A stretch of 64,000 nucleotides of DNA from Oscheius onirici (taxonomy: Eukaryota > Nematoda > Chromadorea > Rhabditida > Rhabditidae): positions 5,132,501-5,196,500 of the forward strand of contig OW051470.1 in assembly GCA_932521025.1 (NCBI GenBank), written 5' to 3'. A program made the position numbers and the translations under genes. This document shows, piece after piece, positions 11,758 through 23,458 of this stretch. Positions within the stretch are counted from its first letter, which is position 1. The number at the start of each line of letters is the position of its first letter. The notes beneath the pieces are model-generated. The model was given only the letters and a program-made list of their open reading frames with translations, did not search any database and had not been told where the DNA came from.

Positions 11758-14700
11758 ATGACAACTGAGCGTGGAGAAGAGCTGTTCCAAATATGTATAG
11801 GGGTTCTTGAAGCTGAAACAACAGTGGAGGAAGCAATGGAAATGTTAAAGAATCTTCAAGTGAGCATGCTTTTTTATATTTGTTCACGAACTTCAGGAAG
11901 CCGATGAATCTGTTTCTTCACGTCTTTTAGACATTATTTATGTCCTCGAGATTGAAGCCCCCATTCCCGAAAAGAAAGAACTTTTGACACAATTGGTCAA
12001 AGCGATCAAGGAAGCAGTAAGCATTTTTTTGTTTGGCAAAAACAATCTTTAGCTCATTCCTTCGGACGTTCTTTCACTCGAAATCGACGCCAATCAGGAT
12101 GTTCACAAAAAAGCTCTCATTCGACACAAAACCCGCTTATAGTAGGCTCTTGTTTTTGTTTAGCAAAAGACGTTTATTTTAGCTTCAAGCAGACCAAATT
12201 CAACCTGCTTCGAGAAGAAAGCGAAGGCTATGGTAAATTGGTGACGGAACTGTTGGAAGTGGGAACGAACGACGTGACTCCGGAAGCTATGAAGACTCGA
12301 GTTCATTGTCTGATCGGCCAATTCAATCTCGATCCGAACAGAGTGCTCAGTGTCGTTCTACAGTGCTTCGAATGTCTACCCAAACAAAAAGACTTCTTCA
12401 TCACCCTGTTGAAGGCAATGACGCCCAATCTCGACCATTTATTGGGACTTGTCGGATTTCAGTTCTCTTTCTATCAGGCACGTTTAAATGCTACAGTTTT
12501 ATCATCTTTCACTATTAGGCTGAAGGTAAAAAGACTCCTTTTTCTCTCTACGTGATGGCTGCCTCTCTTATCCAGGCCGAAATGCTTGATCTCATGAAAA
12601 TAACCGGCTTTGTAAGCTATTTCCATTGCAAATTTATATTACTTTCTTGTAGCTTCCACCGAACTCTGATGGCATCAAAAGTTCGCATCGATCACGAGCT
12701 GCAAATGCTTCAACGCGTGCCAAAAAGGCCGAGACGATCATCACAACCCAAATCGCCTCGGAAGCGAGCAGTCGGAGTGCGAGAGACAACGACAGAGAGC
12801 GAGGAGGGGAGGATACTCAGAGCTTCGTTGGAATCTCGTTCAACACCGTCTCGGGCGCTCAAGATGCCGAAGACGAAAATATTCTGGCTGATATGAGCGA
12901 GGAAAACGCGCTGGGTGTGAATCAGAAGCTAGGGCTCGTATGTGCACTTTTGGAAGCTGGGGAATGGTCCCACGCTCAACATCTCATCGACCGTCTTCCA
13001 GAATTTTACGCTGTTCAATCTGGGTTTGTTCTTTTAACACTATTCTCTCATGTGAACAACTTCAGGCCACGAGTTTGCATCGCGATAGCGAAGCTGATTG
13101 ACGCTGCTATAGATCCATTCTACCGTCACAAGTGCGCTTCGAAGCTGATAATATCTTGCTCCGAGCTAACGGAACCAACAAAACATATTCTCCCAATATG
13201 TGAGAGCTGGGATGATCTGGTTGACAAAATCATGCCTATTTTGTGGTATCTGGGACCTCGGATCGGATACAATACAGCGACAACGACAAAGCTCATACGA
13301 CTCGTGACCGTCTTTTTCGAAAACAGAGTCAACGATCCTTCGACGTCGGATGACCGCAGTAGGCCTTTTTTATATTATCTTAGTACAAAATCTGTCTTCA
13401 GTAGCGAGTGTCATGATGGATATAGTGGACGACTGTCTCCTTTGTTCCCTTTCTATACAAGTCAATTCCCCGAATGTCGCCTTGTCCGAAGAACTCTGGA
13501 GTCTCCTTCAATTGTTCCCGTACCAACAACGCTATCGTCTATATGGCCGGTTCGTTTCTTTTTTTCTTTAAATTCCTGTGCTGTTTAGTTGGAAAACATA
13601 TCACACAAATCGGCATCCAGAGCTGTCCGTGAATCGAGCGAAAGTGCTGGGAAGGACGAAATATCTGCTGAAACGTCTATCTAAAGAGACTGTCAAAATG
13701 ATGGGTCGTCAATTGGGCAAGCTGTGTCATATTCATCCGATGACCGTCCTGGATTACATGCTCAGTATGGTGCAGACGTTCGACAACTTCATTGGACCTG
13801 TGGTCGAAAGTCTCAAATTTCTAACATTGTTAGAATTTGACATACTGTCTTGTAAGTTTCTGCCAGTTTTTTTTTACAAACTATTGAACTTATAGTTTGT
13901 CTAATCGACCAGTTGGCCAGTCCCGACCGTCTTCAATTGAAGTCGTCCGACGGAAATGTCAGTATGTGGCTGCAGGCTCTAGGAACTATGGTTTGTATTT
14001 TTTTCAGTTGTTACTTACCTTTCTCTAGATTGGATCGATTTACAAAAAGTACAACGTTGAACTAGCAGGAATTCTGAATTATGTCGCAAATCAACTGAAG
14101 AATAACAAAGGATTCGATCTGCTGATTCTACGGGAAATTATTCAAAATATGTCGTCTGTGGAAAGCAGTCTTACGGTAACAGAAGAACAGCTGGAAGCCC
14201 TGACTGGAGGAGAAGTGCTCAAATTGGAAGCGGGCGGTTTCTCGACTGCTCGCAACAAAAGAGCTTCCAATCGCCTTCGCGATGCTCTCCTCGACAGTGA
14301 TTTGGCTCTTGGTCTAAGTCTTTTGGTGAACTTTGTTCAATTAATTTCAAAACTTTCGATTGAGATTGCCCAACAGCGAGAATTCGTCATCCATAAGCAG
14401 AGCGACAATTTGCCGTTGAAGCTGATCAGTGACATGGTGGATCAATCTCGGGACACTCTCGTTCAATTTGGCACTTTCATCATGCAGGCCTTCAAATATG
14501 AAGAATACCTCAAAAGGATTCCGAATACGGCTGAACTGATGGAGGAATACGGCCTTCCACTGGATGTGTCGATGTTCATGACGAGAATGTTTTTCAATCA
14601 TATGGTACTTTCCTTCTTTCTTTTTTAATTTTCTTTTGACTTTAACTTTTACAGATAAATGACGCCTATTTCGAGCAGAAGAAACAGCGGCGTGCGTTGG

Positions 14701-17552
14701 AAACTGATGGCAGTTCGAAATTGGACGAAAACCAAAAGTTTCTCTTCTTCAAAGATGCCATGGACATGGTAGTCAACAAGTTCTGTGCGGAATTATCGGC
14801 AGTTCATACGCTCTCCTCCTCCAATCAAGTGAAAACTGTTGGTACCAAGTTAGCATTCCTTTCTTCGAGCATTTCCCCTACATTATAGACTATTGACAAC
14901 ATTTTGGATGCTTTCCGGCTATGACATCGAAGTTCCGATCGCGGCGTATGAACGAGCCGTAGAGAATCTGAAACGACAGATGAAAGACACGGAGAGCAAT
15001 CCGGAACTGGTATTTTGACTTTTTGTAGTTAATGTGCTGTGCAATAATTTTAGAGCAGAAACAAGCGAGCTAAGGAGATTGAACGTCTAACAGCGCTGGA
15101 GAATAAACTGAATGAAGAGAAGAGAAAACAGACGGACCATGTTGGCAGAATCAGGAAGTGGCTCGATAGTTGTCAGAAGGACCTTTTCGCCGAGAAGAGT
15201 AAGCTTAACAACAGATTTTCTTGTAAAAAAATCATATTTTCTTTCTACGAAATTAGTCTTTTTGATCTCAAATACGTACCCAGCAGATTTGAAAATTGCG
15301 TATTCTCGGCTGTGTACGTTTTTTATTTGACCCTGTTTGCTGTGTACGAATTTGAAAAGAGATTATAAAACTAAATAAAATGTTAAGGTGCTGCATCGAT
15401 CCCTTTTCTGGCAACTTGTGTTCTGAAAAGAGCTATCTTCTCGGAGTCCGATGCGGTTTGCCCGTTTTTTTTTTCTATTGAAAATCATTTTCAGATTTTC
15501 TCTGCCAAGTTCCTTCTTCTACTTCACGCCCTGAAGAATACCTATTTCCAAACAATGATCTTCTTTGATAAGGTCGCATCCTCAGTTTAACATCCAAAAA
15601 TAACTGATGATTCAGACCTTTATGGATCTCTTGCCCTTCATCAGCGGTCTGACAGAACACGAGGCCTCTGCTTTTGGTCGTTTCCTAGATATTCTCCTCG
15701 GACAAGCAAACAAATGGAATCTTAGCAAAGATCTCTTCGAAAAGGTATTTTTATATTGAACTATTTATTTATTGTCTTAACAAAGGAATGCTACAAGTAT
15801 CCAGGATTCCTGCTCAAAATCGGTGGAAAAACGACACAGGATCCTCTGGACTGGGAGACTTTCAAACAATTAACGTTGAAATGGCAGGTGGACACCTTTT
15901 TAAACTTGTTTCAATAATCAAATGTATTCAGACGAGAACGTTGAAATGTTATCTGGCGGTGCTGAAGAATGCCAAAGCCGAATATTCGCTCATTCGCAAC
16001 AGTTTCGTCGTCTTGGCCAAAATGACGTCCAGCTTCCCAATATTGCTAGATCACCATTCAGCAATGGAAGAAGCCGTCTTGGCGCTACAAAAACGGGAAA
16101 AGGGAACAAGAGACGATCTGGCACTTTTAGCCAGTAGCTACGCTGCTCGATTGAAATTCCAGCAAAAAAGTATGGTCGAAAAGGCCGTCTACTGCGGAAA
16201 ACCGGACAAAGTCAAGGTTACTGTTTTGAAATTACTATTTAACCAAAAGAGTCATTTTAGAAAATTGCTGCAAAAATTGCCCCCACCCCTAATGGAGCAG
16301 TCGCTGAAAAGACTGAGAAGAAACGGCTGAACGATGTAAATTGTATTTTCTGGTTTTAACTATTTTTTGTAGGCAACTCTTACCCCTGAAGCCAAGAAAC
16401 GCCAGCGAACTGAGCGTGGAAAAGAAAACGAGGATGCAACGAGTAAAAGTAACGAAACTAGCAAAGAGAACAGTGCTGCGCCAACAACACCAGCCGAATC
16501 GAAAGAGACCATAGAAGATGGAGAAGTTACACCTGAAGTTGTGCCTACGAAAAAGGTACATTTTTTGTTTGTCAAAAACATTTTTTTAGACGAAGAACTC
16601 TGCAACACAAAATGGTCGAGAGTCGGAATCTGAACCGAAGAAGGAGCGCGAATCGAAAGAAAGGGAATCCAAGGAACGGACAACGGAGAAAACACCGAAA
16701 AGTAAACGACGAGACGAGACAGAGAAGAAAGAGCGTGAGACTGACCGATCTCGGGAGGAGAAACGAATGGACAAGAAGGAGGAAGATAAACATGAAAGGT
16801 TAAACAGTTATTTGCCGGTTTATACAATGTTTAGGAATCGGGAAGACACGTCCAAGGCGAAGAAACCTTCCGAGCGTCGTTCTCTGATGGAGAGGATACA
16901 AAAGGAGGTAAAACACGAAAAGAAGGAGGAGAAAGACAAAAAGGAAGAAAAGAAGGAGGATAAACGGAAAGGAGAAAAAGAAGACACGAAAAAACGAAAG
17001 GAACTGATAAAAGAAGAGACTCCGTCGGTAGTTAGTCTTTTTTAAGAAGTGGCGAAAGTTTTTAAAATTCAGAAAGAAGAAAAAGTACGAGAAAAGAAGG
17101 ATCTGGAGAAAAGTACTCGTCGCTGCGAGGTCAAAAAAGAGCACAAAGAGGCCAAAAAGGAAAACAAAGAGGAGAAAAAGGAACATCATCAAAAAGAAGA
17201 AAAGCCAAAGGAGGAACATAAACATGACAAAAAAGAAGATCGTCATAAGGAAGAAAAAGACGAAGAGAAGAAAAACGACAGAAAAAGAATCACAATTGAT
17301 CATCGTGATGAACCGTATGTTTTCTCCTTTTCCGAAATTTCCGTTTAGCAGTATCAAAATCTCCAAAACACTTGCCGGAGCTAGAAGCGTCAAAGTCGAA
17401 AAACCTTCAGCACCAGGTTTTTCCCTCTGAATTCGTCTAAAAACCTCATTCTAGCCACTGGTCGTAAACACCGTGAAATCTCTCCTCCAGCCCGTGAAGT
17501 CTCTTCTCGTCGTCCCTCAGCTAAAGAATCTTCGCGAACTTCTCGTCGCTAA
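11758..17552 (+). CDS. THOC2: THO complex subunit 2
   Basis: THOC2 is the large scaffold of the THO/TREX complex, which couples transcription to mRNA export and limits R-loops. ATG 11758 directly follows TTTTCAG. Family landmarks appear in order: TKFNLLREESEGYGKL and FNLDPNRVL (about 12190-12340), KLGLVCALLEAGEWSHAQ and IDRLPEFY (about 12920-13015), LSKETVKMMGRQLGKL and HPMTVLDYMLSMVQTFDNF (about 13670-13790), a long helical region with LLILREIIQNMSSVE (about 14120-14160), and YERAVENLKRQMKD (about 14950). From about 16370 the protein becomes a lysine/glutamate-rich disordered tail ending ESSRTSRR. That tail is typical of metazoan THOC2. At least 15 short introns are apparent. It is the third gene in the same-strand cluster with kanadaptin. 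Confidence 0.93.
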
Positions 17553-18756
17553 CATACGGTTATCTTGTTATTTGATTGTCTGTGGACTAAATATATATTC
17601 TCTTTTTCGAACCGGAAGAAAGTGACCTCCGAGCGTCCATTTCGGACCACACTTTATGGGACTCACTGGCGCCAGATGTTGGCCCACCGGCCGGATTGAA
17701 AGGATCGAACACGCGTGTGGGCAAATTGCCTTTCCTTTTTCATCCATTACCTTGACTAGAGATGTTCCATGTCGCTCTTCACAAATCTTCTCGCTCAATT
17801 CTCCACACAAAATCCGTTCCAACGTCTTTTACATATCTCTGTAGGTTGAGTACGAGACCCACAGTTCACGTGACGCGGGCGCTCTTGTTCGCTATCTGTC
17901 TCTCTTACTGATTTCTCTCCCCGCCCGCTTCCTTCGCGTCCTCGGGTAATCTCTGCCCTCTGCGAACTGTCTGATCTCTTCCTCACCTTTCTTTCTGCTT
18001 CCAACCTCTTTTTATTCGAAACTTATTGACGTCAATTCGAGACTTTTCTCCTCGAAAATGGAGATCAGGGATAATTGGTCAAACAAGCGCTTTTTGCCCT
18101 TTTCTTGTTGACATTTCAACAAACGAGAAGCCATTTCCCAAATCGTTAGTCACTCTCACTCATTGGGACATGAGAAAGGACAGTATTCCTCCGAATATTT
18201 CGTCGTTTCGTCTATTTCCTGACTTTTCATGGCGTTGATTCAGCTCGTAGCGACAACATCAGCCGTTACATTTCGTCCATTCTCGAAACATTGTCGTTAC
18301 AGTCTCCTCCTCCTCCGAAAATAAGCCTTGGAATTCCTTAGTTATCTTCCAGCTGTTTCAAAGTCGAGGGTCTGTTTGAGTCGTTTTGTTGACATTGAAC
18401 CCACGCTCTCTCCAGCTGGTAGTCGTCTATTTTTGGTGGGCTTCCAGATAACAACTCTTCTAAGCAATGTCTAGAAAAAAAAAATTTGGCCACAAAATGA
18501 GACAGATGCAGTTTGAACTTTTTAGTTATTGGTATCACTTCCGGAAAAGGTGTGGCTTTCCGTTCGAGTAGAGAACACTTCCGCACGTGTTATATATAAA
18601 CCACCAAATTTGGGTCATTTTATTGCTCGGCAACCGTCATGAAATAGACCTAACTACCGTCATCTTATCTCGATCAGCTGACAGCTGTTTCCGTTCACAG
18701 ACCTCCCGGAGGACTGACATCATTTTGTTTTTCAGCTGTACAACCTGGTAGAGAAT
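17553..18756. other. THOC2-SMAD4 intergenic region
   Basis: About 1.2 kb between the THOC2 stop and the SMAD4 start. No open frame here looks like a conserved protein. It contains pyrimidine-rich stretches (for example around 17880-18010), a TATATATAA-like string near 18590-18598 and an E-box-like CACGTG near 17868-17873. The region is long for this genome and probably holds the SMAD4 promoter and 5' UTR. A splice acceptor TTTTTCAG ends at 18735. Confidence 0.5.
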
Positions 18757-20737
18757 ATGATATCTTCCGAGGCTTCCTTCATGCCTCCTCACTTCTTTCC
18801 TCACGACACTGGGGGTCCTCCTCCGCCGTATCTACAACACAGTTTCCCTCCTCAGGTATGGTCAGATTACTGTAGTCAAAAAAACCATCTCTTCAGATGA
18901 TGGTCCCACCACAACTCGATCTCCAAAGTGCTTACTGTCCACAGCCGCAGTTCGTGCCTGCTCCCATCTACACGGGTTTCCAAGTCGTTCCCCAGCAATA
19001 TGTATGAACCGAATCCATTTTATTTCACTGTAGTTTCAGAACAACAGTCTGTGTATGCCCATGCCCTCTGAATCTCGTTTCGGAGCGCAACAAGTGGCAA
19101 CTACTGCTCTGGACTCCTGCCAACAGATCAGTCATGTCCTTCAGTGTTACCAACAGGTCATTTGGAAGAGTATAGTTAACAGTTCTTTAGGGAGGAGAAG
19201 ATGCAGAGTTTGTTCGAAAAGCTATCGAGAGTTTGGTCAAAAAGTTGAAAGACAAGAGAGTCGAACTCGACGCTTTGATTACGGCTGTAACTTCCAGTGG
19301 AAAACAACAGACTCCCTGTGTCACTATCCAGGTAAATCACCCCATCCTTATCTCCTCGAAATATACGAAAGATAAGCTTCCGGCAATCAATTAAAGCTTC
19401 TTTTCTCACTTCTAAAGAGAAAAAATTCCAGCGAAGTCTTGACGGCCGATTACAAGTAGCTGGCAGGAAGGGTGTTCCTCACGTAGTCTATGCCCGCATC
19501 TGGAGATGGCCAAATGTGAGCAAGAACGAGTTGGTCAAGCTGTCAGTCTGCGCCATTCCTTCTGATCATCAGGACTTTATTTGTATCAATCCCTATCATT
19601 ATGAACGCGTCGTTTCCAATGGAATGGCTCCACTTGGTATCGATTCAAGTTGTCTTAGAGTAAGATAGATTCAGACATGAAATCGCTGCGAGTCGATCCC
19701 CCTGAGGATTTTGAAATGGGAGTTAGCAGTAGTAGCAGTCGTCCGGATCCAGTCAGCTTTTGTGACTGGTCGAGTACTGGCAACAGTCAGCAACCCATAC
19801 TAGACGGCTTTTCCAATGAGTACTCTTGCAATCAACGTCACCAATTTGATCTCAACAATGTCCAAATTCCAAACGTTCCCTGTAAGATCGAATTCAACAA
19901 AAAGAGTCACAATTTCAGTGCCTGAATTCTGGTGTGCCATGCGTTATTACGAGCACGATACACAAGTAGGAGAAATCCTCAAAGTGACCAGAGACATTTC
20001 TGAAATTTCTGTTGATGGAGGCATGGATCCGCATGGTCTTCGATCTGCTCGGTTCTGCCTCGGAGCTTTGTCCAATGTTCATCGAGGAGACGCTAGTGAA
20101 AAGTGCAGGTTGGCTCTTCCAATGAAGCAGAATTCAATCTCTCAGAGTCTGTATCGGCGAAGGAGTCCTCCTACGTTATCTACCAACTGGTCAAGTGACA
20201 GCCCGCATTCGATCTCAGAAGCCAGTTTTCGTTCGGAGTGGCTACCTGGACTACATCCACCACACTCCTTACGAGTCTGCTCATCGTTTTGTTGCTGGCG
20301 AAGAGGATATTACGGTAACTGTCATTATTTTGGGAACACAGAGATACAGGTGTTCGATCTGCGATGGGCATACAGTGAAATGGCTTCGAAGACACAAACT
20401 GCTACTAACGCAATGAGAGCACAGGCTGCAGCTGTAGCGGGCTTTGCCGCTCCTTCTGGGGTTGGTTACAAATAGTTCCTTACAGGCTTCTTCAGATGAG
20501 TATGCTATCTGAAGCAGTAGCCGAGTCTTCGGTCGATGGAATGCGTCGAGCTTACTGCACAATTTCCATGTCTTTTGTCAAGGGTTGGGGCAGTAATCGA
20601 TACCCGAGATCCTCAATCAAGGTAGAATACCGATTTCCAGACGAACGCAATTTTAGGAAACTCCTTGTTGGGTAGAAGTTCAGTTGGATCGTCCTCTACA
20701 ACTTCTCGACGTATTATTGAAAAATTCTGGAGCATAA
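18757..20737 (+). CDS. SMAD4: Co-SMAD, SMAD4/Medea/SMA-4 homologue
   Basis: SMAD4 is the common partner of receptor-activated SMADs in TGF-beta/BMP signalling. The N-terminus is proline/glutamine rich (start 18757, 21 nt after TTTTTCAG). The MH1 domain (about 19190-19650) has [17 protein letters not shown], the DNA-binding hairpin region [35 protein letters not shown] and NPYHYERVV, so the zinc-binding cysteines and DNA contacts look intact. A serine/asparagine-rich linker follows, then MH2 (about 19920-20735) with [30 protein letters not shown], an alanine-rich insert and the L3-type loop [17 protein letters not shown]. There is no C-terminal SSXS phosphorylation motif, as expected for a co-SMAD; the protein ends [11 protein letters not shown]. 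It is convergent with the ZnT gene. Confidence 0.95.
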
Positions 20738-20795
20738 ATGACGGGTTCGAAATGAATGAGAGAGCTTTGACGGGGGAACTCTTTGCCGGGAAGTC

Positions 20796-20801
20796 AATAA
20801 A
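20796..20801 (+). terminator. Polyadenylation signal AATAAA after SMAD4
   Basis: AATAAA lies 59 nt downstream of the SMAD4 stop codon, a normal distance for an animal poly(A) signal. Confidence 0.6.
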
Positions 20802-21429
20802 GATTCAATTGATTCTAGTGGAACAAAATCTGTGAGAGGTTGTGAGAATACTGCAAATGGACAGATATAGTGACCGGAACATGCTTGTTGCAACAATACA
20901 GGGGAGACAGACGTTGACAAGATCAGTGAAGAGAACAGAAGGGTTTTTCCGCCTTTCAGCAGTTAAAATAAATGTAGTACGCACCTCCAGTGTTTTCCAA
21001 GTTAACAGCTCACAGTACTCGTTATTTTCTAGCTATAATGGTCCAACGACGCAAGCGAAGTTTTCCAACTAAATGAAACATGAAAAGGAACGACTACTGA
21101 AGTGTCTAACTGTGCTGTGAATAACAACTGTCGGAATCAGTAGTGATCCAGGAGATTAGCAAAAAAGGGGCTGACATTCTATCGTGCTATATATTGTCCA
21201 ATCAGCTACAGTTCGGCCTAGTCTGTCAGTCATGGAGTACGGTAGTGTTGTACAGTATCTAGGGAACGCCTTGACTTCCAACTTGTTTTCTTTCTTGAAC
21301 ACAGTGTCCGAGCAGCAAGCATGGTAGGATCCACGGTTCTGAAAGATGAGAGAAGACGAAGTTTGAGAGTACTGGTCAAGGTACAGACCATATAGAACGT
21401 TTTAGCGCTGGTCGAGAGCACAATCAGTA

Positions 21430-21550
21430 TTTCTTTGAGGAACGGAAGGACTCCAAGAAGTTTACCAAACACCGCTGTTGATTCAAGGGTGCCTTCAGAA
21501 CCAAGGAAAACTGAGCAATGACACCAACTGGACGACGGGTGCTAGTTGTG
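21430..21550. repeat. Dispersed repeat, copy 1 (partner near 44.99-45.09 kb)
   Basis: The stretch around 21450-21530 contains TTTACCAAACACCGCTGTTG, then ATTCAAGGGTGCC and GAGCAATGACACC. A similar run of words in the same order and orientation occurs at about 45010-45085 (TATACCAAACACCGCTGTGA, ATTCAAGGAGGTGC, GAGCATGACACC). The copies are diverged, and the element's boundaries cannot be seen. The surrounding 20.8-22.1 kb has no recognisable gene. Confidence 0.6.
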
Positions 21551-22128
21551 GCGGATTCACAGACCAGTGGTCATTATTGCAGGCTCTTTGCCAAAAGCGA
21601 AAGGACGCAAAAGTAGAAGTGGTGCTACTGCTCGCATGTCTCATTGTCAGTGTTGGAAGTAGTGTCTACTCTCGAAGGAAAACGTGAGCTAAAGGAGAAG
21701 TGGCTGCCAGCACGAGAAGCTAAGGGAAGACTGATGACAGAACAGACGAGTGTCAGGTTTTGACCCGTCGAGGTTGTCACCTTTCTTCTCAAAACGTACT
21801 TTTTATAGTTCCAACAGTTACTACCTCTATCCACCGCCAGATTGAGCCAAAGATAACTCTTTATTTTGCGCATTATGCGACTTGATAACATACAACGTAT
21901 TCACAAATAGGACATCTCTTTCGATACAAAAAAAGGTAAAGAAATGAACTATCTCAAGAGACGCCGTCAATCCCGTATTGTTTTAAAAGTGGATGAGCAC
22001 GTAAAGTTAAAAGCTATCACAGAAGGTAGAATCTTCCACACGGCCTATCAAAGAGTTATTAGTAGTGAAAAAGGATAGGTGGGAGAAATCATGACTAGAA
22101 TCGGGTAAGGCTTCTTCCAGTACGGAAC

Positions 22129-23458
22129 TCAATGGGTACACTTGTTGCAGCTGTCCATCGATTTGTCAAATTGTTCCACTTGTACTGTTGCCGTTTTCAC
22201 ATTGTATTTGTGTCGGATCATTTCGCGAGCTTCTTGAACGATGGCAAGAGCACGTTCGTTGTCTTCTGAAAGGAAATATCTTAAGAAAACTTTCCAAAAA
22301 GCCTACCAATAGCTAAATGAACTGCCATGGCGGTTTTGTCCATATTCAGTGACCACAAATGCAGATCGTGGACTCCTTGGACGCCCTCAAGATTCAAAAG
22401 ATCACTTCTAATGGCGTTGAAATCCATATGTTTAGGAGCAGCTGAAATACCCTCGTTACTTTCCATTAGAGAGAACACTAACCTTCCATAAGAACGTAAA
22501 ACAGATCTCTCAGAACTGTAATTGTGGTGAACAAGACGATAATGGAAAACAAGAATGTGCAAATAGGGTCGGCCAACTGCCAGTCCGTGAACTGAAAACA
22601 ACTTATCTTCAAGAATTTAAAGATGAACCAACCTTGATAATAAGAGCGGCAATGAGAACTCCAACTGACTGGATCAGATCACCAATAACGTGAATGAGAG
22701 CAGCTCGGACGTTGACATTCTTTCCATCTCCGTGAGAGTGTCTAAACAGATTGAATTAGAACAAAATACGAAATAAAAATGTACCCATGAGATCCGCCTC
22801 CGTGAGAATGAGCATGTCCAGCCGATCCGAGATGAAGAGTGATGGCCATTATGATATTGAAGGCGACGCCAGCTCCGGCAGTAATCAGCATGGTATCGGC
22901 GTTAACATCATAGTTTTTGTTTACGATTCTTTCGATGGCCAAAAGCACAAGAATTGCCGTTAGAACCCAGAGAATAATGACAGAAATAAGTGCTCCGAGA
23001 ACTTCGGCTCGATCGTATCCATAGGGGAATCGTTGGTTGGAGGGTTTTCTCGCAGTTCGAATGGCCATAATTGAGATGATGAAGGAGAGTAGATCGGACA
23101 GCATGTGACCAGCATCGGTCATGATGGCCAAAGAGCTGGCGAAGAATCCTCCAGTAAACTCGGCTGCAATGAAAACTGCGGAGAGTGCGGCAACAGCCCA
23201 TAACACACGTTCCGATCGTTTTGACTGAAAATGAACCATTAGAAATTGTTTAGAGCGAATATGATTTAGTGAACCCCTTTTGAAAGCGATTTAATTATGC
23301 ACCTTGGCAGCGTCATCATGAGCCTGGTCATTATGATGGTGATGCTTTTCGGGACCATCATGGTTGTGGTTATGGTCATGAGAGTCGTGAGAGCCACAAC
23401 TCGACTTGTCGTCATGGTGATCCATGTCAATCACATGCGATTGTGAGTCGATTGACAT
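22129..23458 (-). CDS. ZnT/CDF zinc transporter (SLC30A2/3/8-like)
   Basis: This is a cation diffusion facilitator that moves zinc out of the cytosol into vesicles or out of the cell in exchange for protons. The start at 23458 (MSIDSQSHVIDMDHH) is 19 nt after TTCTTCCAG. The cytosolic N-terminus is rich in histidine and aspartate. Six membrane segments follow, with HMLSD in the second (about 23105) and HVIGD in the fifth (about 22690), the paired His/Asp transport-site residues of the family. The loop between segments 4 and 5 is histidine rich (HAHSHGGGSHG, and HSHGDG after an intron). The C-terminal cytosolic domain has GVHDLHLWSLN and ends SCNKCTH. Domain order and length fit the vesicular ZnT2/3/8 group. 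Introns are about 40-80 bp. Confidence 0.93.

Noticed and set aside
16800-17393. Long minus-strand open frame rich in Phe/Leu
   Set aside because: It is the antisense shadow of the Lys/Glu-rich THOC2 tail.
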